A DNA stretch of 44,029 nt from contig JAKPTX010000170.1 in the NCBI GenBank assembly GCA_029570835.1, positions 1 to 44,029 on the forward strand, given 5' to 3'. The DNA comes from Bacteroidota bacterium. GTDB lineage: Bacteria; Bacteroidota; Bacteroidia; Bacteroidales; WCHB1-69. Positions 8,252-15,942 of the stretch are shown piece by piece. Every line of letters starts with the position of its first letter. Positions within the stretch are counted from its first letter, which is position 1. Both the position numbers and the translations under genes were made by a program. The notes beneath the pieces were generated by a model. That model saw only the letters and a list, made by a program, of their open reading frames with translations. It searched no databases and was not told where the DNA came from.

Positions 8252-11200
8252 CTATTGTTTCACAAACCGTTTAGATACCTGACCTTGTTCAGTAGTTAAG
8301 CGTACAAAGTAAACTCCTGCTGCAAAATCGCTCACATCAATCGTTGTGATATCCTCCTCGATAGGTAAAATAAGCATTAATTTACCGTACATATCGTAGA
8401 TACGACACTCTGTTGTTCCTAAGTAATCTCTGTCTAATTTCAAGTCAATGAGAGATTGGGTTGGGTTAGGATAGAGTGTTACATATTGCGACAACTCATT
8501 CTCAGTAATACCTTCTGCGAAATCAACATGAATGGTGTGATTTGCTTGAATATTCTCAAATGTATAGGATTCAGGAACAGGTATTTGGGGCACATTGTCC
8601 ACTAACACAACATCAATTAGATAGCCTGCTTCCGGAGTGAAAGTGAAGGTTTGAGATGCACCCTGATTCACAGTAACATCACCGGATGGGGTAATTGTTC
8701 CATGAGGACCTGCTGTTGCAGTGATAGTATATGTAGGAATAGCATCTGTTGTAAAGGGTACAGGATCAGTATAATCACTCTCCGCTCCACCATCACACAA
8801 CGATTTAACCTTAACCTCATAGTCTGTAGAAGGCTGTAATCCGATCATGGTATAAGTTGGAGTATTAACAACTTGGGTTGTCCAAGTGGTAGCTACCGCT
8901 GTCTTGTACTCAATTTGCCAAGAGGTTTCAGAACTTCCCGCTGTCCAAGTGGCTGTGGCTCCGGTTGAACTGATATTGGAAATAGCCAAATTGGTTGGAG
9001 CAACACAAGGTGGAGCGGAAGTAGTGAAAGGAACAATAGTTGTGTATGGACTCTCTACGTTGGTACCACACAATGATTTAACCCGTACCTCATAAGTTGT
9101 AGAGGGCTGTAATCCGGTCATAGTATAAGTTGGAGTATGAACAACTTGAGTTGTCCAAGTAGTTGCTGCGGCAGTTTTATACTCAATTTGCCAGGAGGTT
9201 TCTGAGCCGCCCGCTGTCCAGGTTGCAGTAGCTCCGGTTGAGCTAATATTGGAAATAGCCAAATTGATTGGGGCAACACAGGGTGGTGCCAAAGTAGTGA
9301 ATGAGACAACTGCAGTATAAGGACTCACTACTCCGGCATCACACAACGATCTAACCCTTACCTGATAATTAGTAGAGGATTCTAAACCGGTCATGGTGTA
9401 GTTCGGAGTAGTAACAGCTTGAACTGTCCAATTGGTAGCTGCAGCTGTTTTATACTCAATATGCCAGGAGGTTTCAGAACCACCCGCTGTCCAGGTTGCT
9501 GTAGCTCCGGTTGAACTAATATTAGAAATAGCCAAATTGGTTGGAGCAACACAAGAAGGCGCCAGAGTAGTGAATGAGACAACCGAAGTATAGGGACTCA
9601 CTACCCCGGCATCACACAACGATTTAACCCTTACCTGATAATTAGTAGAGGGTTGTAAACCGGTCATGGAATAGGTTGAAGTAGTAACAACTTGGGTTGT
9701 CCATGTAATTGTTTCCGCCGTTTTGTATTCAATTTGCCAAGAAGTTTCGGCGCCTCCTGCTGTCCAGGTAGCTATGGCACCGGTTGGACTAATATTAGAA
9801 ATAGACAAATTAGTTGGAGAGAAACAATCCACAATACCGGTACTGGTAACTTCAATATTATCAATCGCTGCAGGGGGTAGATATTTTCTATCACTATTAT
9901 TTCTCCAACAGAAATAGAGTCTCTTAATTTGACCGGAGTAATCAGCTACCGGTAAGATATAAGACGTATCCTGCCACGTAGTTTGATTATTCAAATAACT
10001 ATCCAATACTGTGGCACCGGAAGGAACTGTAATTGTTCCGGTAAAATTAGCTTCAGATAAAGAAGGAGTACCAATATACACATTAAAGTAGTCATACGCA
10101 CTCCAAAAGCGAGTTTCACCGTAACACTTCCAATCAAAACTTAAAGTATAATCAGACACGGAAGGAGTAAAGTAGATATCTCTATACGCCCAAACTACGG
10201 CACTAAGATTATCATAACTGTTTGTGGCTCCTTCATCACTTGAGATGTATAATCCATGACTACCATCGGTGGTATTATTTACATCCGGTGCGTTACCAAT
10301 ATACCAATTAGAACCGAAAGGATTATTTACAAATTCAAATCCGGATTCCGTTTCAAAGTCAATAACAAAAGGTACATCGGCAGGGATTTGAGAAGTACAG
10401 AAAGTACGTTTTAGAGACCAGTTGCTCACCTCTCCGGGAGTACAAATAGCCCTTACATAAAAATCATAACAAGTTGATTGAGTTAATCCGGTGATGGTAA
10501 TAGGGTTAGTTGTAGTTGGAAGAATTGTACCGGTACCTTGAGTGAAACCTGACTCACCATATTCAATTTCCCACGAAACAGCTGTCATAGGATTAGCCCA
10601 CCCAATGTCAACCGAACTAGTGGTAACATTATAATAATTGATTGCCGTGGGAGTGAAGCAAGGCGACATTGCAGTGATGGAGATGTCATCAAGAAACCAA
10701 AAATTCATATGATCGTGATTTCCATCAACCATCCACGCAAAGTAGAGTGAATCGGCCACAGGAATAAACTGAACCACCTCCGTAGTCGCAAAAATTGTAC
10801 CGCCTGAATGAGAAAATGAAAGATCTGTCCAGGTTACTAAGTCCGGACTACACTGTACTTTAAGTATAACCCCGGGAATATAGTTATTATAATGGTGTTT
10901 AAATATCAGTTCAGCCGCTGCTGCATTATCAAAGCGAATGAGTGGAGAAATCAATCTTGATACTCCAACTCCATATGCGTAGGTAGCTCTCATTTCACCG
11001 GCAGTTCCTCCGGCTTGAGTGCCATCCGGAATATGAGACCATCTGTTCGATGAAATTCCTCCCGAGTAGGTTTGCGTCCAACAAATAGGAGCAGTTGTAA
11101 AATCCTCCAAAAATGGTAATTCAGTTGCCAAACAAAGGGTGGGAAAACTAACTCTGGAGGACCAAGTACTGTACTCATTAGCATTACATACAGCCCTAAC

Positions 11201-14200
11201 ACGAACCTCATACATTGTAGAGTGATTGAGCCCGGTTAATGTAAATGGCTTAGTGGAAGCCGTTACTATAGTACCTGTAGTAAACCCGGGAGCACCATAC
11301 TCTACCTCCCACTCTGTGGCAGTACCATTCTCATTCCAGTCTAAAGTAACCGAAGTAGCCGAAACATTAGAGTAGCTAACCTGAGTAGGCATCAAACAAC
11401 CTGATAGTTCAATAATGGAAACATCATCAATATACCAATAGTTAATGCTATAATGATCCCCATCAATCATCCATGCAAAATAGAGTGAATCAGCTAAAGG
11501 AACAAACTGGACGACTTCTGTAGTAGCAGAAATTGACCCACCTGAATGAGAAAATGAAAGATCTGTCCATGTTACCAGGTCAGGACTACATTGTAACTTG
11601 AGGATAACTCCGGGAGTAGCATTGTTGTAGTAATGTTTGAATGACAGTTCACCCGCTGCCACATTATCAAATCGAATTAATGGAGAGATCAAACGTGATA
11701 CTCCAACTGCATTTGTCCAATTGCATTGAAACTCTCCGGCACTTCCCCCGGCTTGAGTTCCATTCCAGGAATGCCACCATCTCTCTGATGTAATTCCTCC
11801 CGAATAGGTTTGTGTCCAACAATCAGGGGAATATGTAAAATCATCGAAGAATGGTAAATCTAATGTCCCACAACCAGTAACGAAATCCATTCTCTCTGAC
11901 CACGTACTATAGTCATCAACATCACATACGGCTCTCACACGAGCTTCATAGGCTGTGTAGGTATTGAGACCGGTCAATGTAAAAGGATTGGTGGGAGCTG
12001 ATACTATGGTCCCTGTGGTAAACCCGGGAGCACCGTACTCTATCTCCCATGCTGTAGCATCACCCATCTCATACCAATCTAAAGTAACCGAATTTGCAGT
12101 TTCATCGTAGGGGTACAAATATAAAGGAGTAAAACAGGAAACTACTTTCAAAGTAATATTATCAATCGCTACAGGGGGTTGATTCACCGTAGAACCATTA
12201 TTTTTCCAGCAAAAATAAAGCCTTTGAGTTTGACCTGAATATTCATACGAATATAAAATGTATGATGCTTCCGTCCATGAATTCTGCTGACCCATCATTG
12301 TCGCCAAAGGTGTTGCTCCCTCAGGCACCATAATCGTACCGGTACCACTAGCAACAGGTTGAGAAGGAGGACCGATATAAAGATTAAAATAATCAAAATA
12401 CTCTTCTCCCAAGCATTTCCAATCAAAGGTTAAAACATAATCAGTTCCGGAAGGAGTAAAATAAATATCTCTGTATGCCCAAACTACGCCCGGAGTATTA
12501 TCATACATATTAGTAACTCCATTATCACCGGATATGTATAATCCATTATTACCACCGGTTGTATTATTCACTCCTGTTGCACTACCTATATACCAATTAA
12601 CTCCGGAAGGATTATTAACGAAACTAAATCCCGATTCCGTTTCAAAGTCAATAGTAAATGGCACATTAACGGGGATTTGATTTGTACGGAAAGTTTGTTT
12701 TTGAGACCAATTGCTTTCCTCACCGGGAGCACAAACGGCTTTTAAGTAGAAATCGTAATCGGTTGCTGCAGCTAATCCGGTAATTGTAGCAGGATTAGTG
12801 GTAACTTGAACTACAGTGCCTGTCCCTTGTGTAAAGCCCGACACACCATATTCAATTTTCCATGAATTTGCTGTTACAAGATCAACCCACTCAATATCAA
12901 CTGAAGTGGTCGTAACACCGGAATAGGTAATTCCAATAGGAGTTAAACAACCTGCACCTGAGGGATCTATCACATTAATTGTATCAAAATATTGTTGATA
13001 GTTTTGTCCCCATGCTGCCAACTCATACTCTCCGGTCTCTGTCAACGGATCAAATGTCAAAGTTACTGTACCGATTGCATCGGCAAAATTGGCTCCAATC
13101 AAAACGCCATTTTTCACTAATGCCACATAGGCATAAGGTGCGGCTGTCAATGACATACTACTGATTCCTGTAGTCAAAACCGTCGGAGCCGTAACATTCA
13201 TCTCATCAGGCTGAGTAAGGTATGAAATTACCGAAGGATCACCAAACAGGTGGTATACCTCCCAATAATACTTTTTACGTCCGGATGTTGAAGATTGTAC
13301 AGCTAAATTTCCCGCTTTACAAATCGCCATATTGGAAACCATCCACTCACTGTGATCCTCATTATGAGTGTGGAAAAGACGATCATAAGCGCCTAAATTA
13401 TTCGGTTGATAAGTAGGATTTGCATTGATTATAGATCTCAAACCCACAGTCCAATAAAAATCCTCATTCCAATAGGTGCTATTGGATGCTCCAATATAAG
13501 CCATGGCTCCTTTTTTATCCGCTCTCAGTAACATTTCTGCAAAACAAGCCGAATTATCAAACATACCCGACTGACAACAGTTACCAATTATCAATCCATA
13601 CTTATTCTCATTATTCATACTTGACACATGATGAATTTCAAAAGAGGGATCAGACCAGCCTGCAGAAGTACAATGTGCCGTATAGTTCGCAAAACCCACT
13701 CCATTACCAATCTTTTGACGAATTAATGCTGCTTGAGAAGTGGCCGGATAGAGGTGTTTGTAGATATTAGAATAACCATAACCGGTATTTATATAGTTAT
13801 CGGACAAATAATTCACTTGTCCGTTAGCATGAGTTGGTGACCAATAATCATCGGTACCGGCAACCAAAACCGCATCATCCAAATAGGTAGGGTCCGGCAT
13901 GGTGTACATTTCATACATTAAGGTTTTCTCCAATTGAGGTGCCAGCTGAGCAGCATTGTTAGCAGAAAAACGACCATAATAGGCATCCGGAAGATAATCA
14001 CCCGCGGTATAAGTAACATAATAGAGATCTGTTACGTGAATACCTGTTGCACCTTGAAAGGTGGGGATCTGTGCCACATCGCCCACAAAAAGAACAAAAG
14101 TGGGAGCAGGATCAGTTTCCGTAGCATTATCATATTGCGCTTGCAAATAGTTTTTAATGGTAGTGGTTGTTGTACCTACATTAGGATTGCTGGTCAAAGC

Positions 14201-14998
14201 CAAATCTACAATAAACCCTTTCCGTTTTTTCCACTCAATAAAAGGAGCCAGTTGTGCCTCAAACATAGGATCTGAAACAATCACCATTTTAATGGGATTG
14301 TGTTCCAACTCTGCGGGTTGTGGGTCAGTCGGATTCATCAAAAGAGATGCCGGAACACCCATCATAGGAGTGCTGTAAAGCCTCTTCATAGCAGCCGTTT
14401 CTTCCGGTCTGGAATTCACAAAACGGATCTCCACCTCTACCGACTGATACACTTTAAACTGCTCTGTAACAGGATTATAAGAAACAGGAGAAAAAGTTAA
14501 TTCTGCCAAGTTATAATCTCGCATTTGACCTATCGGATTAACCGTAACCAAAGGAACTGCCGCAAAAAAACGATTCTGCTCATAGGTACTGTCATTTTTA
14601 ATCAAGGTGATAGGACCTTCGTATGATTTTTCATAAGAGGGTTGTGCAGGAAAAACAGGATAACTAATATCCAGAGCCGCAGCATCATAAATGATAAACT
14701 CCCCGGGAGTAACTCTCAATTCAATATCATCACAAAGAGGAATCTCAATTAATTTCACCAATGTCGGCAGTTCCGGATCCCCAACCTGTACAGATGAGTG
14801 AAACTGATCCATCATTAATCGAGAAAAATTACCCAACTCTGTTTTAACTTCAACGCTACTTAACGTCGTACTATTCAATCTCAACTGAATTTTTTTACTA
14901 TCGTTATGCATTAAACGATAAGCCTGTTGAGCATGAAGACCAACTGAAAATGCAATAAGCAAAATCAGTGATACCAATGATTTGATTACTGTTTTCAT
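8252..14998 (-). CDS. Lys-gingipain-like C25 cysteine protease with adhesin modules and T9SS tail
   Basis: Complete 2248-aa paralog of the protease at the window start. Signal peptide (1-23, ending LHAQ); C25 propeptide (about 25-230); catalytic domain (about 235-597) with His442 in NYTAHC, Cys475 in IGNCC and an Asp pair (383-384) where gingipains carry the third catalytic residue. Asp513 in WNEDFYW and Thr440 match the residues tied to Lys preference in Kgp. Next come an Ig-like domain (about 600-680), FN3, a jelly-roll/choice-of-anchor-J-like module, two FN3+adhesin units, FN3, a second jelly-roll module, four 91-aa FN3 repeats, a bacterial beta repeat (about 2090-2165) and a T9SS type A sorting domain (about 2166-2248: YPNPTQ, YDMYGKL, GVYFVRL). 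It is likely exported by T9SS and anchored on the surface or released. Closest named relative is P. gingivalis Kgp; orthology is not proven. Confidence 0.93.
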   Translation of the reverse strand: MKTVIKSLVSLILLIAFSVGLHAQQAYRLMHNDSKKIQLRLNSTTLSSVEVKTELGNFSRLMMDQFHSSVQVGDPELPTLVKLIEIPLCDDIELRVTPGEFIIYDAAALDISYPVFPAQPSYEKSYEGPITLIKNDSTYEQNRFFAAVPLVTVNPIGQMRDYNLAELTFSPVSYNPVTEQFKVYQSVEVEIRFVNSRPEETAAMKRLYSTPMMGVPASLLMNPTDPQPAELEHNPIKMVIVSDPMFEAQLAPFIEWKKRKGFIVDLALTSNPNVGTTTTTIKNYLQAQYDNATETDPAPTFVLFVGDVAQIPTFQGATGIHVTDLYYVTYTAGDYLPDAYYGRFSANNAAQLAPQLEKTLMYEMYTMPDPTYLDDAVLVAGTDDYWSPTHANGQVNYLSDNYINTGYGYSNIYKHLYPATSQAALIRQKIGNGVGFANYTAHCTSAGWSDPSFEIHHVSSMNNENKYGLIIGNCCQSGMFDNSACFAEMLLRADKKGAMAYIGASNSTYWNEDFYWTVGLRSIINANPTYQPNNLGAYDRLFHTHNEDHSEWMVSNMAICKAGNLAVQSSTSGRKKYYWEVYHLFGDPSVISYLTQPDEMNVTAPTVLTTGISSMSLTAAPYAYVALVKNGVLIGANFADAIGTVTLTFDPLTETGEYELAAWGQNYQQYFDTINVIDPSGAGCLTPIGITYSGVTTTSVDIEWVDLVTANSWKIEYGVSGFTQGTGTVVQVTTNPATITGLAAATDYDFYLKAVCAPGEESNWSQKQTFRTNQIPVNVPFTIDFETESGFSFVNNPSGVNWYIGSATGVNNTTGGNNGLYISGDNGVTNMYDNTPGVVWAYRDIYFTPSGTDYVLTFDWKCLGEEYFDYFNLYIGPPSQPVASGTGTIMVPEGATPLATMMGQQNSWTEASYILYSYEYSGQTQRLYFCWKNNGSTVNQPPVAIDNITLKVVSCFTPLYLYPYDETANSVTLDWYEMGDATAWEIEYGAPGFTTGTIVSAPTNPFTLTGLNTYTAYEARVRAVCDVDDYSTWSERMDFVTGCGTLDLPFFDDFTYSPDCWTQTYSGGITSERWWHSWNGTQAGGSAGEFQCNWTNAVGVSRLISPLIRFDNVAAGELSFKHYYNNATPGVILKLQCSPDLVTWTDLSFSHSGGSISATTEVVQFVPLADSLYFAWMIDGDHYSINYWYIDDVSIIELSGCLMPTQVSYSNVSATSVTLDWNENGTATEWEVEYGAPGFTTGTIVTASTKPFTLTGLNHSTMYEVRVRAVCNANEYSTWSSRVSFPTLCLATELPFLEDFTTAPICWTQTYSGGISSNRWSHIPDGTQAGGTAGEMRATYAYGVGVSRLISPLIRFDNAAAAELIFKHHYNNYIPGVILKVQCSPDLVTWTDLSFSHSGGTIFATTEVVQFIPVADSLYFAWMVDGNHDHMNFWFLDDISITAMSPCFTPTAINYYNVTTSSVDIGWANPMTAVSWEIEYGESGFTQGTGTILPTTTNPITITGLTQSTCYDFYVRAICTPGEVSNWSLKRTFCTSQIPADVPFVIDFETESGFEFVNNPFGSNWYIGNAPDVNNTTDGSHGLYISSDEGATNSYDNLSAVVWAYRDIYFTPSVSDYTLSFDWKCYGETRFWSAYDYFNVYIGTPSLSEANFTGTITVPSGATVLDSYLNNQTTWQDTSYILPVADYSGQIKRLYFCWRNNSDRKYLPPAAIDNIEVTSTGIVDCFSPTNLSISNISPTGAIATWTAGGAETSWQIEYKTAETITWTTQVVTTSTYSMTGLQPSTNYQVRVKSLCDAGVVSPYTSVVSFTTLAPSCVAPTNLAISNISSTGATATWTAGGSETSWHIEYKTAAATNWTVQAVTTPNYTMTGLESSTNYQVRVRSLCDAGVVSPYTAVVSFTTLAPPCVAPINLAISNISSTGATATWTAGGSETSWQIEYKTAAATTWTTQVVHTPTYTMTGLQPSTTYEVRVKSLCGTNVESPYTTIVPFTTSAPPCVAPTNLAISNISSTGATATWTAGSSETSWQIEYKTAVATTWTTQVVNTPTYTMIGLQPSTDYEVKVKSLCDGGAESDYTDPVPFTTDAIPTYTITATAGPHGTITPSGDVTVNQGASQTFTFTPEAGYLIDVVLVDNVPQIPVPESYTFENIQANHTIHVDFAEGITENELSQYVTLYPNPTQSLIDLKLDRDYLGTTECRIYDMYGKLMLILPIEEDITTIDVSDFAAGVYFVRLTTEQGQVSKRFVKQ
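8738..9826 (-). repeat. 273-bp tandem FN3 repeat array, 4 units
   Basis: Unit boundaries fall at conserved Cys codons: 9554-9826, 9281-9553, 9008-9280, and a last unit to about 8738. The last repeat diverges at its end (CDGGAESDYTD in place of CDAGVVSPYT or CGTNVESPYT). Confidence 0.9.
10670..12140 (-). repeat. Tandem repeat of about 740 bp (FN3 + adhesin jelly-roll), 2 copies
   Basis: Two units homologous to the four at 1875-4824, marked by CWTQTYSGGI at about 11805 and 11065. Confidence 0.85.
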
Positions 14999-15039
14999 TC
15001 TATATATTTTTTATGATTATGGAAGAGCAACCCGACTGA

Positions 15040-15047
15040 CAAATGTA
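15040..15047 (-). promoter_or_regulatory. Bacteroidota -7 box of the second protease gene
   Basis: The minus strand reads TACATTTG, a perfect TAnnTTTG match, 42 nt upstream of the ATG at 14998, implying a 5' leader of about 35 nt. No TTG lies at the expected 19-21 nt further upstream. Confidence 0.55.
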
Positions 15048-15280
15048 CAAAAAATAACAATACACTCTCTTTCTTTTTTAAATTTTTAACAAAAAAAAGA
15101 ATAATCTATCCGAACATCTTGATTTTGGATTTCGGAATCGATCTCCCCTTCCCCTCCAAAGGAGAGGATTTTGACTAAGATTTTTAGGATTAAAAGATTA
15201 TAGGATTTTATTAATTTAGAATTTAGAATTACTTAATTATCGGGTATTTAAAAATGATTTATTTGATATTTCTAATTTTT

Positions 15281-15395
15281 TTCTTTTTTGAAATAAAAAT
15301 AAATGGGGGGCAGGATTTGAGGTGTCTCTTTTGTTTTTTTAAATCCCCCACTCTGGAATGTTATCCTTTTGAGAAAAACCTTGTGAAGGCGGAAG
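15281..15395 (+). repeat. Interspersed element R1, forward copy
   Basis: Contains TGGGGGGCAGG, variable bases, then CCCCCACTCTGGAATG, the TTATCCTTTTGAG block and GAAGGCG words; it aligns over its length with 8001-8115. TGGGGG can pair with CCCCCA. No inverted partner was recognised in this interval. Confidence 0.75.
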
Positions 15396-15447
15396 GCGGA
15401 AGGCGGAATCTTAAATTTAGAATTTAGAAATTAGAATTTAGAATTAT
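15385..15447 (+). repeat. Heptanucleotide repeat tract, nine words in unbroken register
   Basis: Reads as GAAGGCG x3, GAATCTT, AAATTTA, GAATTTA, GAAATTA, GAATTTA, GAATTAT with no insertion or deletion, although the word changes from GC-rich to AT-rich. Confidence 0.85.
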
Positions 15448-15516
15448 TTGATTGATTATCTGGTAGTTACATTCTCGTTTCAAAATATTTCGACTTCCGA
15501 CTTCCGACTTTTAAAT

Positions 15517-15591
15517 AACCCCGAAGGGTGACATGATTATAGCACAAAGTTGACCCCTATGAGCCAAATAAACCCCGTAGGGTACATTATA
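15517..15591. repeat. Paired CCCCGnAGGG hairpin repeat
   Basis: Two related units, AACCCCGAAGGGTGACAT (from 15517) and AACCCCGTAGGGTACAT (from 15570), lie about 53 bp apart with a third weak relative (GACCCCTATGAG) between them. Each forms a short CCC/GGG hairpin. A (GACTTCC)n heptad tract at 15491-15510 precedes them. Confidence 0.6.
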
Positions 15592-15670
15592 CAAGGTGGA
15601 AATTTGAAGGTAGAATTTAGAATTAATTGGGAATGATATTGCATTTCCCTAATTTAAGCCTCTAAAGCTA

Positions 15671-15850
15671 ACATTATAATAAATTTGGGCTAAAGCCCTT
15701 GGGTTCTGGGGTTAATCCCTATCCACGCCCTAAAGGGACGTGGCAATTGATATAATTGATTATCATCCTATTATGTTTTGAAATACCTGAATAATTATTT
15801 CTAAATCCTAATTTTAGGAGTCGTAATTCGTAATTCGTAATTCGTAATTT
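15671..15850. repeat. Dispersed block R2, copy 1
   Basis: About 180 bp shared with 24471-24643. It carries the palindrome GGGCTAAAGCCC, a CCACGCCC-TAAA-GGGACGTGG hairpin (15723-15743; 8 bp with one bulge), then conserved bases around ATTATGTTTTGAAATACC and a (CGTAATT)n heptad tract at the right edge. Confidence 0.8.
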
Positions 15851-15882
15851 TTCCGCCTTCCGCCTTCAACCTTCCGCCTTCA
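15822..15882 (-). repeat. Heptanucleotide repeat tract, minus orientation
   Basis: On the minus strand, GAAGGCG, GAAGGTT, GAAGGCG, GAAGGCG, a short A/T junction, then GAATTAC several times. It lies directly downstream of the terminator at 15884-15918 and is nearly duplicated at 24828-24887. Confidence 0.8.
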
Positions 15883-15883
15883 A

Positions 15884-15918
15884 AAAAGGGCCATCTCATT
15901 ATGAGACAGCCCTTTGAA
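15884..15918 (-). terminator. Rho-independent terminator of the first HagA-like gene
   Basis: On the minus strand, AAAGGGCTGTCTCAT-AATGAGATGGCCCTTT forms a strong stem followed by TTTT, 25 nt past the stop at 15943. An almost identical hairpin ends the paralog at 24947. Confidence 0.85.
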
Positions 15919-15942
15919 TTCGTTGTATATCAGGTCAAAACC

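Larger units (their letters stand above)
14999..15942. other. Gene-free interval of 944 bp with promoter, dispersed repeats and terminator
   Basis: No credible gene. From left: promoter of the second protease, the CCCCTCC-AAA-GGAG repeat (15119-15172), element R1 (15281-15395), a heptad tract (15385-15447), CCCCGnAGGG hairpins (15517-15591), block R2 (15671-15850), inverse heptads (15822-15882) and the terminator of the gene ending at 15943. AT-rich filler lies between. Confidence 0.8.

Noticed and set aside
109-9917. Recurrent plus-strand ORFs of about 60-70 codons (for example 109-315, 370-585, 655-858, 8886-9095) encoding nearly the same peptide
   Set aside because: They are antisense shadows of the 273-bp FN3 repeats; their similarity comes from the repeat, they have no promoter or plausible start region, and the minus-strand frame is continuous.
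15660-15750. Riboswitch or tRNA in the long gap
   Set aside because: The hairpins belong to block R2, which is repeated at 24471; there is no cloverleaf, and the location downstream of genes does not suit a leader riboswitch.
15385-15882. CRISPR array suggested by regular short repeats
   Set aside because: Units are 7 nt with no spacers of 25-40 bp, repeats are degenerate, and no cas gene is present.
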